A DNA stretch of 64,000 bases from Sanderia malayensis (GCA_013076295.1 RQOL01000699.1:4712001-4776000), one strand, 5' to 3'. Positions 46,697-58,421 are shown, counted from the stretch's first letter. The notes: a model not told the origin generated them from the sequence alone. A program made the numbers and translations.

Positions 46697-47029
46697 TAAT
46701 GCTTCGATTAAACGCCTGGGGCGTTTATTAAGTTCTTTGATTTTGAAGGGGTCGTCTATTCGAGGGGGCGTTTAAAAGGGGAGGCGTTTATTAATAAACA
46801 TCTAATGATGATCGCAATTGGCGTGAAACTCTGTTTAACAAGTAAATAAGTCTGGTTCCAGAAGTATAATTTAAAACATCTAAATAATATCTAGACTAGA
46901 TGAAAGTCATCATCAGCATCGTTTTCCTCGATGATGTTAAAAGTAGGAGCAGCTTCGGTTCTGTGTGTTTCCAAAACATGCCCTCTACAAGGGGGCCTTT
47001 ATTCGAGGGGGCGTTTAATCGAAGCATTA
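46697..47029. mobile_element. MITE with TAATGCTTCGATTAAACGCC ends
   Basis: Left end TAATGCTTCGATTAAACGCC and right end GGCGTTTAATCGAAGCATTA are exact inverts. GAGGGGGCGTTTA motifs recur inside. No coding content. Confidence 0.75.
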
Positions 47030-47102
47030 TGGTAGTGGCTCCGGGTATCGTATATTGGAATGTGTTATCATATAATGGAAATATATTTCGTTGAATTGAA
47101 TA

Positions 47103-47835
47103 CCTTAGGTGTATTAAATTTCGTTGTGTATTATAATTAGCCCGTACTTGAATTCGCGCATTTTAAATTCGCGCACAAATCTTTCATATTTTCGCGCAGT
47201 CTTGAATTCGCGCACACGAGAGGTGTGGATCTCGTAGTTTTCACCAATACAGAAAATCTTGGACGCCCAAACGTAACGAAAAACTAGAAGTCGTACATGA
47301 AAGAGGCAATGTTTATGATCCTTATGCAATGGCTTTGCGCATTAAGACAAGAAGGACGATCGACGGACATCGCGTAATCGGGCATTTGCTAAGGGAGATA
47401 AGCCGCTTTTCAAAGTTTTATTACGACTATGGAGGGGAAATGGAGGCTTTTGTATCAAGCATGGCCTTTAGAAGGTCTCCAATACCACAGGGTGGTCTGG
47501 AAATACCGGCTGTCTTGAAGATTTTTAAATCTGTGGCACCAGATAGGATTTTCGACATTATAAAGAGAAAGTGAAATCTTACTATACTGAACTGGATCAA
47601 ATTCAATTCAACGACCAGGATTTTAGTGATATGGACATAATGTAATAAAAAAGTTTGTTATTTTTCAGAAAACATAACGTAAAATACTTCCTCGTTGAAT
47701 TTATGACGATATTTCCCTTTGCGTTATGCGCATGCGTGGCCTTTTTCGCGCAGCTCAATTTTCGCGTAGTACTTAATTTCGCGCAGTCGGGGGTGCGCGA
47801 AAAATAGTACAGCGCGAGTTTAAATACACCTAAGG
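47103..47835 (+). mobile_element. TIR element encoding a HIRAN-like domain
   Basis: Ends CCTTAGGTGTATT and AATACACCTAAGG, flanked by TA on both sides. Near both ends are AATTCGCGC-type motifs in opposite orientation. The only coding content is a HIRAN-like frame. At 733 bp it is short and has no transposase, so it presumably moves with help from elsewhere. A truncated second copy is at 53620-54020. Confidence 0.7.
47222..47574 (+). CDS. HIRAN-like domain protein of a TIR element
   Basis: The HIRAN domain binds 3' DNA ends in HLTF/Rad5-type proteins. In this frame one sees the matching pattern in order: YRKSWTPKRNE, HERGNVYDPYAMAL, VIGHLLREISRF, a GGEMEAFVS strand, and QGGLEIPAVLKIF near the end. 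The domain fills the frame. The only in-frame ATG, at about 47329, lies inside the domain (in YDPYAMAL); upstream the frame continues open to about 47222 without an ATG, so the true start may be an upstream exon or the copy may be defective. Stop just after DIIKRK. Role in the element unknown. Confidence 0.55.
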
Positions 47836-48412
47836 TAAGCAGAAGCTTGTGTCGTGTCGTATATTGGCGACTCTCCTAATCGCGTTATCACTATACGACA
47901 TACGTACAATTGTAATACTGCTAGTTTTAGTTAGTTTTTCTTCATTCATTCGAGTGTTTGTTATTTGCCACAGGCCATGCTTTGTAGCATTGGAAAGGTT
48001 AATACTTCTGTAATCTTTTATTGCTGCTGCGTAGCGGAACGAAGTGAAGCGGCTGCGCAGCAGAATATAATCGAGTCCTTCTCGAGAAAAAATCTTTGTG
48101 ATGTTTGGATGTAAGATGTTTGTGTGTTTGTCGGATTCTAGTCTGCGCGTGGCCTTAAATCCTCCTCCGTTTAGCCGCATGCTGGTTTTATTATCAATTC
48201 ATCAACCTGCTGGTTATTAGATACTTTTATTCGTGGCCAGAATCGAGAATGCCCAAAAAAGGCCATTGCCTCAGCTGTTAGTTGCTGTTAGATTTATTGT
48301 TGTTTTGGGGGCGCAAATGAGGGGAAAGTTTTTAAATCCGTTCCCAATTACAGGTTTTGGTGATAAAATCGGTCCCGACCCGGCTGTGGACCGAATTTTT
48401 TCAGAGCTGTAC

Positions 48413-48913
48413 CAGGGCCTAATTTAGTGTGTTTTCCCACATTTTTTGGTCTTGGAAATCCCAAATGTGGTCTTGGAAATTAAAAAGTGTGGAGGATTTT
48501 GGGGGTTCGCCAGGATCGTGGCAGCAATGCCATATTCCGCAAAAGTTGAACGCTTGATCAGTACTTGCAAAAATTTTTATCTAATACCATTCCCATAACT
48601 ACTTTATATTACTGTGCAGATAGAGAATTTTCAGTATCCTAAGCCATTTTCAGACCTTAGGAATGGCAAAATCTCAGAAGCTACCGGGGGCTCCGCCCCC
48701 TGGACCCCTGCCAGAGCGCTGCCTTGGATCCACTGGGGGCTTACGACAGCGCCCCCAGACCCCCCAGCTGTTGTGGGCAATGACCTATGGTAATTGCGTG
48801 TTTGCCTGCGGCACGCAGGTTATCAAGCGTATGGCTGCACAAAATTTTTTCCAGGAAACCTGACAGCATTCGTGCAAGTGTGGTCTTGGAATATTTCCAT
48901 AAATTAGGGCCTT
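48413..48913. mobile_element. hAT-like MITE
   Basis: Left end CAGGGCCTAATTTA and right end TAAATTAGGGCCTTG are near-perfect inverts. The body contains GGGGGCTCCGCCCCCTGGAC and a long CCCCCAGACCCCCC stretch, more GC-rich than its surroundings. No clear target duplication. Confidence 0.55.
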
Positions 48914-49595
48914 GTAATTGCGCTTTTATTAAATTGTGACAGTTTGGAAAGTGCTTTTTGGGAAAAACTCGGTCCTTTAGTCACACAACCCGCTAAAAAA
49001 ATTTTGCATTTGCGTCCCTCCTGCTACGTGTAAGAAAAGAGAGGAAAAATAGAACTGTCTCGTTTTTATATGTCATGTTTACTTGTTCGAAATTCAATCA
49101 ATATTGGTGGAGGAGCCTTAGACCAACGGAATCCAGATTCCATTGGTCTAAGGTCCAGAATCCAGGTTTAATTACTCCACTTCAATAAGTTTTTGTGAAC
49201 ATTGTTTATCATAAAAGAATATGATATAGTTTAAATTATGTTTTCACTTGAAAGTTTATGAAATTCTGAGTATATATTTCTGCTCAATAAATTCACTATT
49301 GAAGCCTGTTTTGTATTTATATATTTTATGTAAATTTTCTTGCTTAGGCCTCGCGCCACTTTTAGGCGCCATTTTTCATCCGGTGGTGCGTAACTTATGC
49401 GCAGGGAGTGTACATTGATCAACATCGGTTATTTTACACATGTGTGAAGGTTGCAGTTGTTAGCTTCAAGTAAAAAGAAAATGCTGTGATGTTAGTTGCT
49501 ATGATTATCCGATTGAGGTTTCCTTCTATTCTCATTATATTTAATGCAAAAAATAACTACTATGATTCTCCGAATTAGAATCTAAATATTAACAA

Positions 49596-50906
49596 TTAAC
49601 GTAAATACCTATCTGCATGGTCAGCAGATGGAAAGTCAAATTCCCGAAGCAGGGAGCAAAATTCATCTTTGTTTTTTAAATTCAAGTTAAACAATTGTGG
49701 GTGACGGTTTTGAATTCCTGCCACAATGCTGTAATGGTGTTGCTGTGTGCTGTTACATCTCTTATCCCAAAGCCAACTATAGTGTTCAAATCTAAAGAGG
49801 ATTTCTTGGAGGTCAGATTTTTGAAAAATTAGACACATTTCTGGGCAAAGTACGAACCCAAATGAACGACATAGACCTTCACGTAAGTAAAAGTTCACCC
49901 ACTTGGGATCTGGGTCAAAACCCCTATGATTTTGCCCTTCATAAAAAAGATATCTGGCATGACAAGCTGGTCTTGGTTTAGGAATCTTGTGTCTCTCCCT
50001 TACCACATGGTAGAAATATTCTGGCTTAACCATGGCTGGTATGGCATATTTTCTTTTGAATGTGTCATAAGGTATCCCTTGGACGTGCCATGCATATTGA
50101 TCCCGGTGATGGTACCACATATAGTTACACATAATACTGAAATGGCACCAAGACCCAGCTCCTCCCGTTTTCTCGCATCCATCCGGTGCAGCCTCTTTGA
50201 ACACATGATCAAACGACTTACGGTGGATTTTTTCGACGTATTGCCTCATTTCTACAATATGCGAGACTTTGAATATAACGGGAAAAGAAGACATACATTG
50301 GAAGACCTGCGTGACTTGTAGAATATGCTGGGCTGATTGAATCCAACAACGAAATCGTGGATGCCCGTAGTTAGGAATAAGGATTGGCTTATTATTTTCA
50401 AACAGCAAATCATCAGTAACCGCAGTTGTAAAGACCGTATCCACATCAATAAAAGCAACATAGTCGTCAGTTGCACATCTATCTGCATACATCATATCGA
50501 GATATTGTCTTGCTTTACCCCAGCCATAATCAACATTATTAGCATAGGGATCCATGTAACAAACCTTGACACTGATTTCAGGATGAAAATTTGCAAATTT
50601 GTCACCATACGTGTGGTCTTCTTCTTTTTCGTTGTCGAGAACAAGTATCAATTTAAGATATTTTTTCAAAAAGAATAGCTTCATGCTTCTTAACAGCCAT
50701 TTCTCCATGTTGTCAACAAGTATCCCACCAGATGTTAATCGAGCGTAAAATGAAATGTTTTTGCTCTCCGTGGCTGTTGTTTCTCGATTAGGCCTTGGAG
50801 TTGGTAAGCTGCTGAATTTATTGAATATGTTCTCATAATAAAGAAATTGATACAATGCTAATACTCCCATAAAAGTTAAAATAAGAGTTATCTTCGTGGC
50901 TTGCAT
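49596..50906 (-). CDS. Type II membrane glycosyltransferase-like protein, copy 2
   Basis: Intronless, 436 residues from ATG 50906. Same architecture as copy 1: anchor segment ILTFMGVLALYQFLYY, stem, AFIDVDTVF DxD motif, conserved cysteines. Differences from copy 1 are concentrated in the first ~35 residues (MQATKITLIL, FSSLPT) with only scattered changes later, for example NNVDYGWG for DKVDYGWG and HYSWLWD for HFNWLWD. The 5' flank shares GCACACTGTATATTCTGATAT and the 3' flank shares CAACATCGGTTATTTTACAC with copy 1, so whole units were duplicated. Same strand as the others. No disabling change. Confidence 0.75.
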   Translation of the reverse strand: MQATKITLILTFMGVLALYQFLYYENIFNKFSSLPTPRPNRETTATESKNISFYARLTSGGILVDNMEKWLLRSMKLFFLKKYLKLILVLDNEKEEDHTYGDKFANFHPEISVKVCYMDPYANNVDYGWGKARQYLDMMYADRCATDDYVAFIDVDTVFTTAVTDDLLFENNKPILIPNYGHPRFRCWIQSAQHILQVTQVFQCMSSFPVIFKVSHIVEMRQYVEKIHRKSFDHVFKEAAPDGCEKTGGAGSWCHFSIMCNYMWYHHRDQYAWHVQGIPYDTFKRKYAIPAMVKPEYFYHVVRERHKIPKPRPACHARYLFYEGQNHRGFDPDPKWVNFYLREGLCRSFGFVLCPEMCLIFQKSDLQEILFRFEHYSWLWDKRCNSTQQHHYSIVAGIQNRHPQLFNLNLKNKDEFCSLLREFDFPSADHADRYLR

Positions 50907-53270
50907 TTTTAGAAAGGCCTCTTACTAAAGTACAGATATTTAAGGCACACTGTATATTCTGATATAAAATATTTCACAAAAAAAGAGATGACTCTGGCTT
51001 ATTGGACTGGTACCAAACAATGAAAAGGTGGCTTTTGCATATTGTTTCATTTTTATTGTTCTCTAAGCGTTGTGACTAAGCAGGTGTGAAACAATGGCTA
51101 GAAAAGTGTTTGGCTTTCTAAAGTTTGCCCGAAGTTACTGCAGAAATCGCAAAAACAGGTGAACAATAAATAACGATAAAGAGGATTTTCAATATCATTA
51201 TAGTATTTGGCATTGTCATGCGGTTACAGTTAGGCTCATGTTAGAAGCAAGGGTAGAGGTCGATGGTAAAAAAGAATCAGTTTAAATAACGAATTGTATT
51301 TCTCGACGAATTCGCTGGCATCATTGAATATCATGTAAGTGGGAATAAAAGTACACGACCAACCCATCCGAGTACATGTAGTACAGTTTTTCTCTCGTCT
51401 GAAGCCCCCTTTTAATCCACCATGAAAGGGGCTTTTGACAATGTTGTATACTCAACATATGCGTTACAAAACGACATAAAGCCCTCATCTGCTCTGTCAG
51501 TGCCTGATACTATATGGCTTTATGGTCGCACAATTTCTAACTGCATCTCAAAATAAGACAACTTTGATTGAAGAAAATGATAAGTAGAACTTTCCGCCAG
51601 TGACAAACCTCTGTGCTCTGGTTTTCATGACAAAGTAAGTGTGATAGTGTCATTGACACGAGCTGGAACACCCTCTTTGGTCGCATCGCTAGCATATGAA
51701 TGGTGGATGCACACGCTTCTTACAGTGCTGAATCAAGCTCATATCAAACTGACAGTTACTGCTGCTGGTGAGATTACAGTCGCATCTCTGGATATGCGGC
51801 TCCGTAAACTTACGAGCAGCTTTAAATTGAGTGCGATGACTTGAACCGTATTAGCCTCCGTTCACGATAGCTGCACGTTGTCCTAGCACAGCCACGCATA
51901 ATGGGATCCAACATCGATAACAGCGGCATTTAGCTATGTTAAACTGGGACAAAAATATACGGATCAGCTACCGTTAAACAGGTGCTAACCGGAGGACACA
52001 TAAAAAGAGGAAAATAAATTCATCTTGCTACATTATAAGCACAATCTACATTTATGTATCAGGAAGCATTTTTCAAAAAGCACCCTTGTCCTTGCTGTTA
52101 ATTGGAAGCAGCTATGGTATCTGTCTGAAAAACAGTTTCAAAAACTCCAAAATCCATTGAAAGAGGCGTCACAATAGGCTCTAAAAGGAGCCAATAAAAG
52201 AACTTTTCTATTTTCTTTCAATCTTGCGCCATAGCAACGTCTGTTGTTCGTTGTTTTTCTTTTGTTTTAACAAAATAAAAGTGCTAAAAAGAAAGGTGTT
52301 AAGCAGCCTTCAAAGGCATCAATTTCCAGTTGCTTACGATCGGTTTATTCCGTCACCTGACTTGAACTTGGAATTTCGCTCATGACCAACTCGCACGTGT
52401 TTTACCATATTTGGGTTGTTGTCTATTGACAGTTTGCATGATTTTTCTAAACAATGGGGTAACCTCGTTCACAGAACTGCAACTATAAAAGTTTCATGCA
52501 GGCGAGGTGATTATGTTTGTTTTGTTGGGAGGATTCAAGAACAAAGGGATCCCTTGTGACAACAAGCAATGTCCTGTGTTAGGATCTTTGCATGAAGTTT
52601 TTATGGCTGCGAGGACTAATAGTTTGTAAATATTATTTATTTTTTGTTGTTGTTTGGCTTTAATCGAGACCTTAGTTTAGGTTTATCGACTCACTCGCGT
52701 TAATCTGTTTGACTTACTTTAGTTTGGTACTTGTAGTTGTTGCCTTATATATTTTGGTTAGCGTTGACTACAGAATGGTAGCTTTGTTTTTAATGTGTCG
52801 TAACTTTGTTGTTGTTGTTGTTAGTGCTTGAACTTTGTACTTGTTTTGCTGTAATATCGTTTGACCTTTGATCTTGTTGTATATTCGTGCATTTGTGTTA
52901 CCCTTGGGACTCGTCGTAGCCATAAAGGTTGTTAAGCGTGGCAAGTTCTCAGTTCAGTTTTCAGTGAAGAAGTCGAGAAGAAAGACGTTAAACTAGAGCT
53001 CTTTTTTTTACTGCTGTGTTTTCATTAGGCCTGAGTATCGTTTTGAAAGCTACGAGGACGTATCTGTATACGAAGAACCTATAACCAGATAATTACAGCA
53101 CTGTGTTTCTTGCTTTGTTCCTGCTGTGGGTTCGTGGGTTAGTCTGTTGGTTCGTTCGTACCCCTCTGTAGCCGAACTTGCTGAGCAGCTACAGTTAGCA
53201 AACTGAACGTTTGTATCAAAGTGTTAAAGAAGATCATTTGAATGGAAAGAAAAACTGATCCCCTTTACAG
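50907..53270. other. Intergenic, no gene recognised
   Basis: AT-rich, with a short TTG microsatellite near 52.8 kb. The 52.6-53.2 kb part resembles retroelement flanking sequence in composition, but I cannot show paired LTRs. Short plus-strand frames (for example at 51.64 kb) have no recognisable content. Confidence 0.45.
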
Positions 53271-53619
53271 GTCTTGGAAAAGATGATATAGTCGACGTCA
53301 TGATTCCAGAGAATGCTGAAGAATTTATTCATACAGTCTTGTACAATGGAGTGCAATGGAAAACAAAAATCGAAACAAGGATTTGACTGTACCAGCAATT
53401 GAAAATGAAGTCATCAGTTGGCCTCCCAGCGAATCTAAATTCTGCTATGCAAGTAACAAAACAAAACCACATTGCATACTTTTGGCGAAGATGCATTCAA
53501 GTCAATGTTGAGAATGACACCCTTTGTGCCAACTACGGTTGGAGATCAATGGCCACCATCTTTACGAGAAAGAGCACGCTCGAGGACAAGGAACAATCAT
53601 GGTGCTGACCAATGAGGTA

Positions 53620-54020
53620 CCTTAGGTGTATTTAAATTCGCGCTGTACTATTTTTCGCGCATCCCCGACTGCGCGAAATTAAGTACTGCGCGAAATTTGG
53701 GCTGCGCGAAAAAGTCCACGCATGCGCATAACGCAAAGGCAAAATATCGCTATAAATTCAACGAGAAAGTATTTTACGCTATGCTTTCTAAAACATAACA
53801 ATCATTTTATTACTTTAAATGTCAATATTACTAAAACCTTGGTCGTTGAATTGAATTTGATCCGGTTCAGTTTAGTAAGAGTTCTATTTCTCTTTCATAA
53901 TGTCGAAAATCCTGTCTGGTGCCACAGACTTAAAAATCTTCAAGACAACCGGTATTTCCAGACCACCCTGTGGTATTGGAGACCTTCTAAAGGCTCTGCT
54001 TGATACAAAAGCCTCCAAAA
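53620..54020 (-). mobile_element. Truncated copy of the HIRAN-coding TIR element
   Basis: Starts CCTTAGGTGTATTTAAATTC after a TA and is similar to the right half of the 47103-47835 element in reverse. The minus strand from about 54018 to 53890 still codes the domain end (RRSPIPQGGLEIPVVLKIF and KSVAPDRIFDIM). Similarity stops near 54020 and the other terminus is missing. Confidence 0.65.
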
Positions 54021-54209
54021 TTCAAAATGGTTGTGAAGCAGAACAAGTAAAAAAAACTTGAAAATCAGTATTTCGAAGCCGATACAGGCAAAGTTGTTGA
54101 CGTCTTTTTATGACCGCATGCAAAACCGATCAGATATAGCTGTCAAAGGGTTTAAGAGGGCTGGGATTATAGATTTCTCAGCAAAAGAGCGCCAGTATGA
54201 AGACCCATT

Positions 54210-54549
54210 CCCGGGGGGGGGCACTTGGCTTATTTTTGGTAGGGTTGTGTGGACAGTGGAATATTGTTTCCACCAATCGATAGGTAGCTAATTGAATTTT
54301 TGAAAACCCATCCATAATCCATAGGTATTAAAACACGGCCAAATTTTTGAAAAATTTAAAGAATATGCCCAATCTCGCGTAAATTTTTTGAAAACATACC
54401 CATTCTCAGGTAAATTTATTGAAAAACACACCCATTTTTGGGTAAAAGCTCTCAAAAACATACCCAATTTTAGGTAAAATTGAAGAAAAAAGCCACCCAT
54501 TCCGGCCGCACATCCCCACTACCCAAACTTTGTAAGAGTGCCCCCCGGG
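54210..54549. mobile_element. MITE with CCCGGGGG ends and 8-bp target duplication
   Basis: 340 bp; left CCCGGGGGGGGGCACTT, right AGTGCCCCCCGGG. GACCCATT flanks both sides exactly (54202-54209 and 54550-54557), suggesting hAT-type insertion. Inside, a motif like AACACACCCATTTTTGGGTAAA repeats about four times with variation. Confidence 0.8.
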
Positions 54550-54599
54550 GACCCATTTTTATGAAAAGGTTACTTTTAGTCAAGGAAAACGTGTTCTGC

Positions 54600-56040
54600 A
54601 CCTGTGTTGGCCTATCCAAAATTTGATCAGCCATTTATTTTGCAAACCAATGCCTCCAGTTGTTTCATATGCAAGTGCAAGTCAGACTTTGACACCTCGC
54701 GAGAAAAACTATTCCACCATGGAAAAGGAAGCTCTTGCTATAGTGTTTGCGACAGAACATTTTCGTTTCTGTTTGTTGGGGCATCCATTTGAAATTGTCA
54801 TAGACAACAGTATCCTGACCTAGTCCCATTCTGTAGAACTTAAGGGCAGTATCGCAAGGTGGTTAATGAAACTTCAAGAATTTGATTTCACAGTAGTTCA
54901 TTGACCTGGGAGCCTCAACCAAAATGATGATGCACTGTCCAGGTTAAATCACGAAAGCAATCGTTTCCCGGATCACCCTGCTGTCAGCTGCTTAGTAGGA
55001 TTAATGCCTGATACCAACTTATATGAAGCTCAACGTACTGTTCCTTACATTTTAAAGGTAATTGAATTGAAGGAACAAGGTTTTCCAAAGCCTCCGTTGT
55101 TTGCATGGAAAATTAATGCAAAGTTCTGTTCTTTTGACATTGTTGAGACCAGCTATATGTAAGTAATGGATTGTTGGTCCGTGCCCTTGCCTCTAGGCAT
55201 GGATTTTCTAGGGAAATGGTCATCATCCCAGATAGCCTTGTACCTGGTATTCTAGAAAGTCTTCACTCTGGTCCCTCTGGTTTTCACATGGGTATTCGGT
55301 ATTCGGCGTACCATCATGCGATGTAAAGAACGTTTCTTTTGGCCAAAAATGTCTCAAGCTATTATTGCCTATATTCAAAATTGTCAGAAATGTAGTCAAG
55401 GCAAATTTGATTCCAAGCAAACTAAGGCTCCTTTAAAGCCTATCTAAGTGAGTGAACCATTCGTATTTTCGGCAATGGATTATATGGGACCCATTTCTGA
55501 AACTGCTCAAGGTAATCAGCACATACTGGTCATGATGAACCATTTTACCAAATGGTGTGGCAATTAAAGACCAAAAAGCCGCCACTGTAGCCAAGCTTCT
55601 TGTTTCTGGAGTTTTCTCTCGTTTTGGACCACCCACTGTCATCCACTCTGACCAAGGTAGGAATTTTGACAGTACCATCATGCATGAGGTTTACAACATT
55701 ATGTGCGTTAAGAACACACGCACAACCGCCTATCACCCCCAAGAAGATGGGTTGGTTTAGCAACAAAATCGCACTTTGCAAGAAATCATCGCCAACTATG
55801 TATCAGAGCATACTAGTGATTGGGATCAGTGGCTAGACCAAGCAGTTTTTGCATACAATACTAGCACCCATGAATCCACTGGTCTCTCTCCCTATGAGTT
55901 AGTTTTTGGCCACCCAGCCCACATGCCTATTGAAATTGAATTGAGTGTTCCTCTACAGAACCCTTCAAGTCAGTCCCATTATAGCTCATCTTTACGCCTA
56001 GGAAAACTTATAATTTTGGTCATTGGGCAATGGCATGTAT
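54600..56040 (+). pseudogene. Ty3/gypsy pol fossil: RNase H and integrase
   Basis: Pieces in several frames spell the RNase H start (YPKFDQPFILQTNAS, then STMEKEALAIVFATEHFRF), the segment before integrase (DDALSRLNHES), the integrase zinc region (CQKCSQGKF) and core (PPTVIHSDQGRNF, TTAYHPQEDGLV, then STGLSPYELVFGHPAHMP). Stops and frameshifts occur throughout (for example TAG after GLV and a stop near 54900). No RT and no LTRs could be linked. A different lineage from the intact element at 16.7-21.8 kb. Confidence 0.75.
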
Positions 56041-56418
56041 CCACTATTTGCCAATAGGCTTCGCAGTTTTGGTCTGCAAATATGTTTTGTATAGCTTTGT
56101 ATCTAACTCTTCGATGAACGTGTACAAATGTTCTGTTGTTGCTGCGTTCAATGGAATGTCATGCTTGCTGAAATTAACATGCAAGAGACAATGGCAGGGG
56201 ACAGACTCGGTATTCTTTTTACTGGTCCCTTTTGCAAAAGAGTGTGAACAATTAGTATGCCAGCTAATGAAGAAAAAGCTTGCTTGCATCTTTAAATGGA
56301 ATCAGACAATTGACATTATTTCAAACAGTCTCTTTGCAATCTGATCCCACGCCAAATTGAAAAACTCAACCATGACTGCACCACCATCCAGACCCTCTTC
56401 ACCTTCAAATCTCACTTC

Positions 56419-56706
56419 CTAGCGCTTGCATAATAGCGATGTCTGTTGACATTTCTTTTTATAAAATTTGAGGATGTCAGACCACAGAGCATCTCTGTCC
56501 ACTGTTAACTCTTTGGGATGTTCATCACTGTGAGAATTTTGAAATTCCCCCAGTATTGTTGGAAGATCGACCTTTTTCTTCATCGCGAAACTGCTTTCTG
56601 TTGCCAGTGCTTTACCACTGTCTGATTCCAATAGAAATATTGTTGAAATTATCAGAAATGTGCAAGATCCTATGCTATATGTCGGTGTGTGGTCACAATT
56701 TTGCAA
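56419..56706 (-). pseudogene. Possible HECT-type ubiquitin ligase fragment
   Basis: An open frame contains KELTVDRDALWSDILKFYKK, which resembles the start of HECT domains. The rest of the frame has no recognisable domain and the sequence around it is unrelated. Low confidence; may be chance. It lies 3' of glycosyltransferase copy 3 on the same strand. Confidence 0.2.
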
Positions 56707-57089
56707 GAAAGATAATATTATTGCAAGTCACTTGTCACACTGACTGATACCATTCAATTTGAACACATATCACTTCACTTTAGAATACAGAAAATGAATA
56801 AAGTCTTTATCAGTTAAAAGTGAATCATTCACGAGGTCTCTATGTACATGTCGCAAGACATTTAAAATGAAGTTCTAAAGTTTGCTTGCTGAGAAAATTT
56901 TAATTCAATTTCAAGTAATTCGTAGCAAAGCAATCCGGTCCCTTTTATACCATGATACCATTAAACAAGAAATTACTGGAATGCTAATTGCGATGATTAT
57001 CCGATTGAGGTTTCCTTCTATTCTCATTCTATTCAACGCAAAAAAATAACTGCTATAATTGTGCGAATTAGAATCTATTATATTAACAA

Positions 57090-58388
57090 TTAACGTAAAT
57101 ACCTATCTGCATGGTGAGCAGATGGAAAGTCAAATTCCTGAAGCAGGGAGCAAAATTCATCTTTGTTTTTTAAATTCAAGTTAAACAATTGTGGGTGACG
57201 GTTTTGAATTCCTGCCACAATGCTGTAATGGTGTTGCTGTGTGCTGTTACATCTCTTATCCCAAAGCCAATTGAAGTGTTCAAATCTAAAGAGGATTTCT
57301 TGGAGGTCAGATTTTTGAAAAATTAGACACATTTCTGGGCAAAGTACGAACCCAAATGAACGACATAGACCTTCACGTAAGTAAAAGTTCACCCATTTTG
57401 GATCTGGGTCAAAACCAATATGATTTTGCCCTTCATAAAAAAGATATCTGGCGTGACAAGCTGGTCTTGGTTTAGGAATCTTGTGTCTCTCCCTTATCAC
57501 ATGGTAGAAATATTCTGGATCAGCCATCTCTGGTATAGCATCTTTTATGTTGAATGTACCATAAGGTATCCCTTGGACGTGCCATGCATATTGATCCCGG
57601 TGATGGTACCACATATAGTTACACATAATACTGAAATGGCACCAAGACCCAGCTCCTCCTGTTTTCTCGCATCCATCCGGTGCAGCCTCTTTGAACACAT
57701 GATTAAACGACTTATTGTGGATTTTTTCGACGTATTGCCTCATTTCTACAATATGCGAGACTTTGAATATAACGGGAAAAGAAGACATACATTGGAAGAC
57801 CTGCGTGACTTGTAGAATATGCTGGGCTGATTGAATCCAACAACGAAATCGTGGATACCCGTAGTTAGGAATTAGGATTGGCTTATTATTTTCAAACAGC
57901 AAATCATCAGTAACCGCAGTTGTAAAGACGGTATCCACATCAATAAAAGCAACATAGTTGTCAGTTGCAGTTGCACATCTATCTGCATACATCATATCGA
58001 GATATTGTCTTGCTTTACCCCAACCATAATCAACTTTATCAGCATAGGGATCCATGTAACAAACCTTGACACTGATTTCAGGATGAAAATTTGCAAATTT
58101 GTCACCATACGTGTGGTCTTCTTCTTTTTCGTTGTCGAGAACAAGTATCAATTTAAGATATTTTTTCAAAAAGAATAGCTTCATGCTTCTCAAAAGCCAT
58201 TTCTCCATGTTGTTAACAAGTATCCCACCAGATGTTAATCGAACGTAAAATGAAATGGCTGTTGTTTCTCGATTAGGCCTTGGAGTTGATAAGTTCTTGG
58301 ATTTATTGAATATGCTCCCATAATAGAAAATTTGATACAATGCTAATACAATACAAGTTAAAACAAAAGTTATCTTCGTGGCTTGCAT
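57090..58388 (-). CDS. Type II membrane glycosyltransferase-like protein, copy 3
   Basis: Intronless, about 432 residues from ATG 58388 (MQATKITFVL). The frame is open further upstream, but that part comes from an inserted element and has no ATG. The anchor region differs from the other copies (CIVLALYQIFYY). Five residues around TESKN are missing in the stem and two extra (AT) precede DNYV, just before the AFIDVDTVF motif. Other changes cluster around PYGTFNIKDAIPEMADPEYF. The most divergent of the three but fully open. Its 5' flank is interrupted by a 934-bp palindromic element, so its promoter may be changed. Confidence 0.75.
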   Translation of the reverse strand: MQATKITFVLTCIVLALYQIFYYGSIFNKSKNLSTPRPNRETTAISFYVRLTSGGILVNNMEKWLLRSMKLFFLKKYLKLILVLDNEKEEDHTYGDKFANFHPEISVKVCYMDPYADKVDYGWGKARQYLDMMYADRCATATDNYVAFIDVDTVFTTAVTDDLLFENNKPILIPNYGYPRFRCWIQSAQHILQVTQVFQCMSSFPVIFKVSHIVEMRQYVEKIHNKSFNHVFKEAAPDGCEKTGGAGSWCHFSIMCNYMWYHHRDQYAWHVQGIPYGTFNIKDAIPEMADPEYFYHVIRERHKIPKPRPACHARYLFYEGQNHIGFDPDPKWVNFYLREGLCRSFGFVLCPEMCLIFQKSDLQEILFRFEHFNWLWDKRCNSTQQHHYSIVAGIQNRHPQLFNLNLKNKDEFCSLLQEFDFPSAHHADRYLR

Positions 58389-58421
58389 TTTCACAATGGC
58401 CTCTTGCCAAAGTACATATAT

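Noticed and set aside
53399..53608. 69-codon frame before the truncated HIRAN element
   Set aside because: Non-recognisable peptide in degenerate repeat-rich sequence; probably part of an old retroelement but not assignable.
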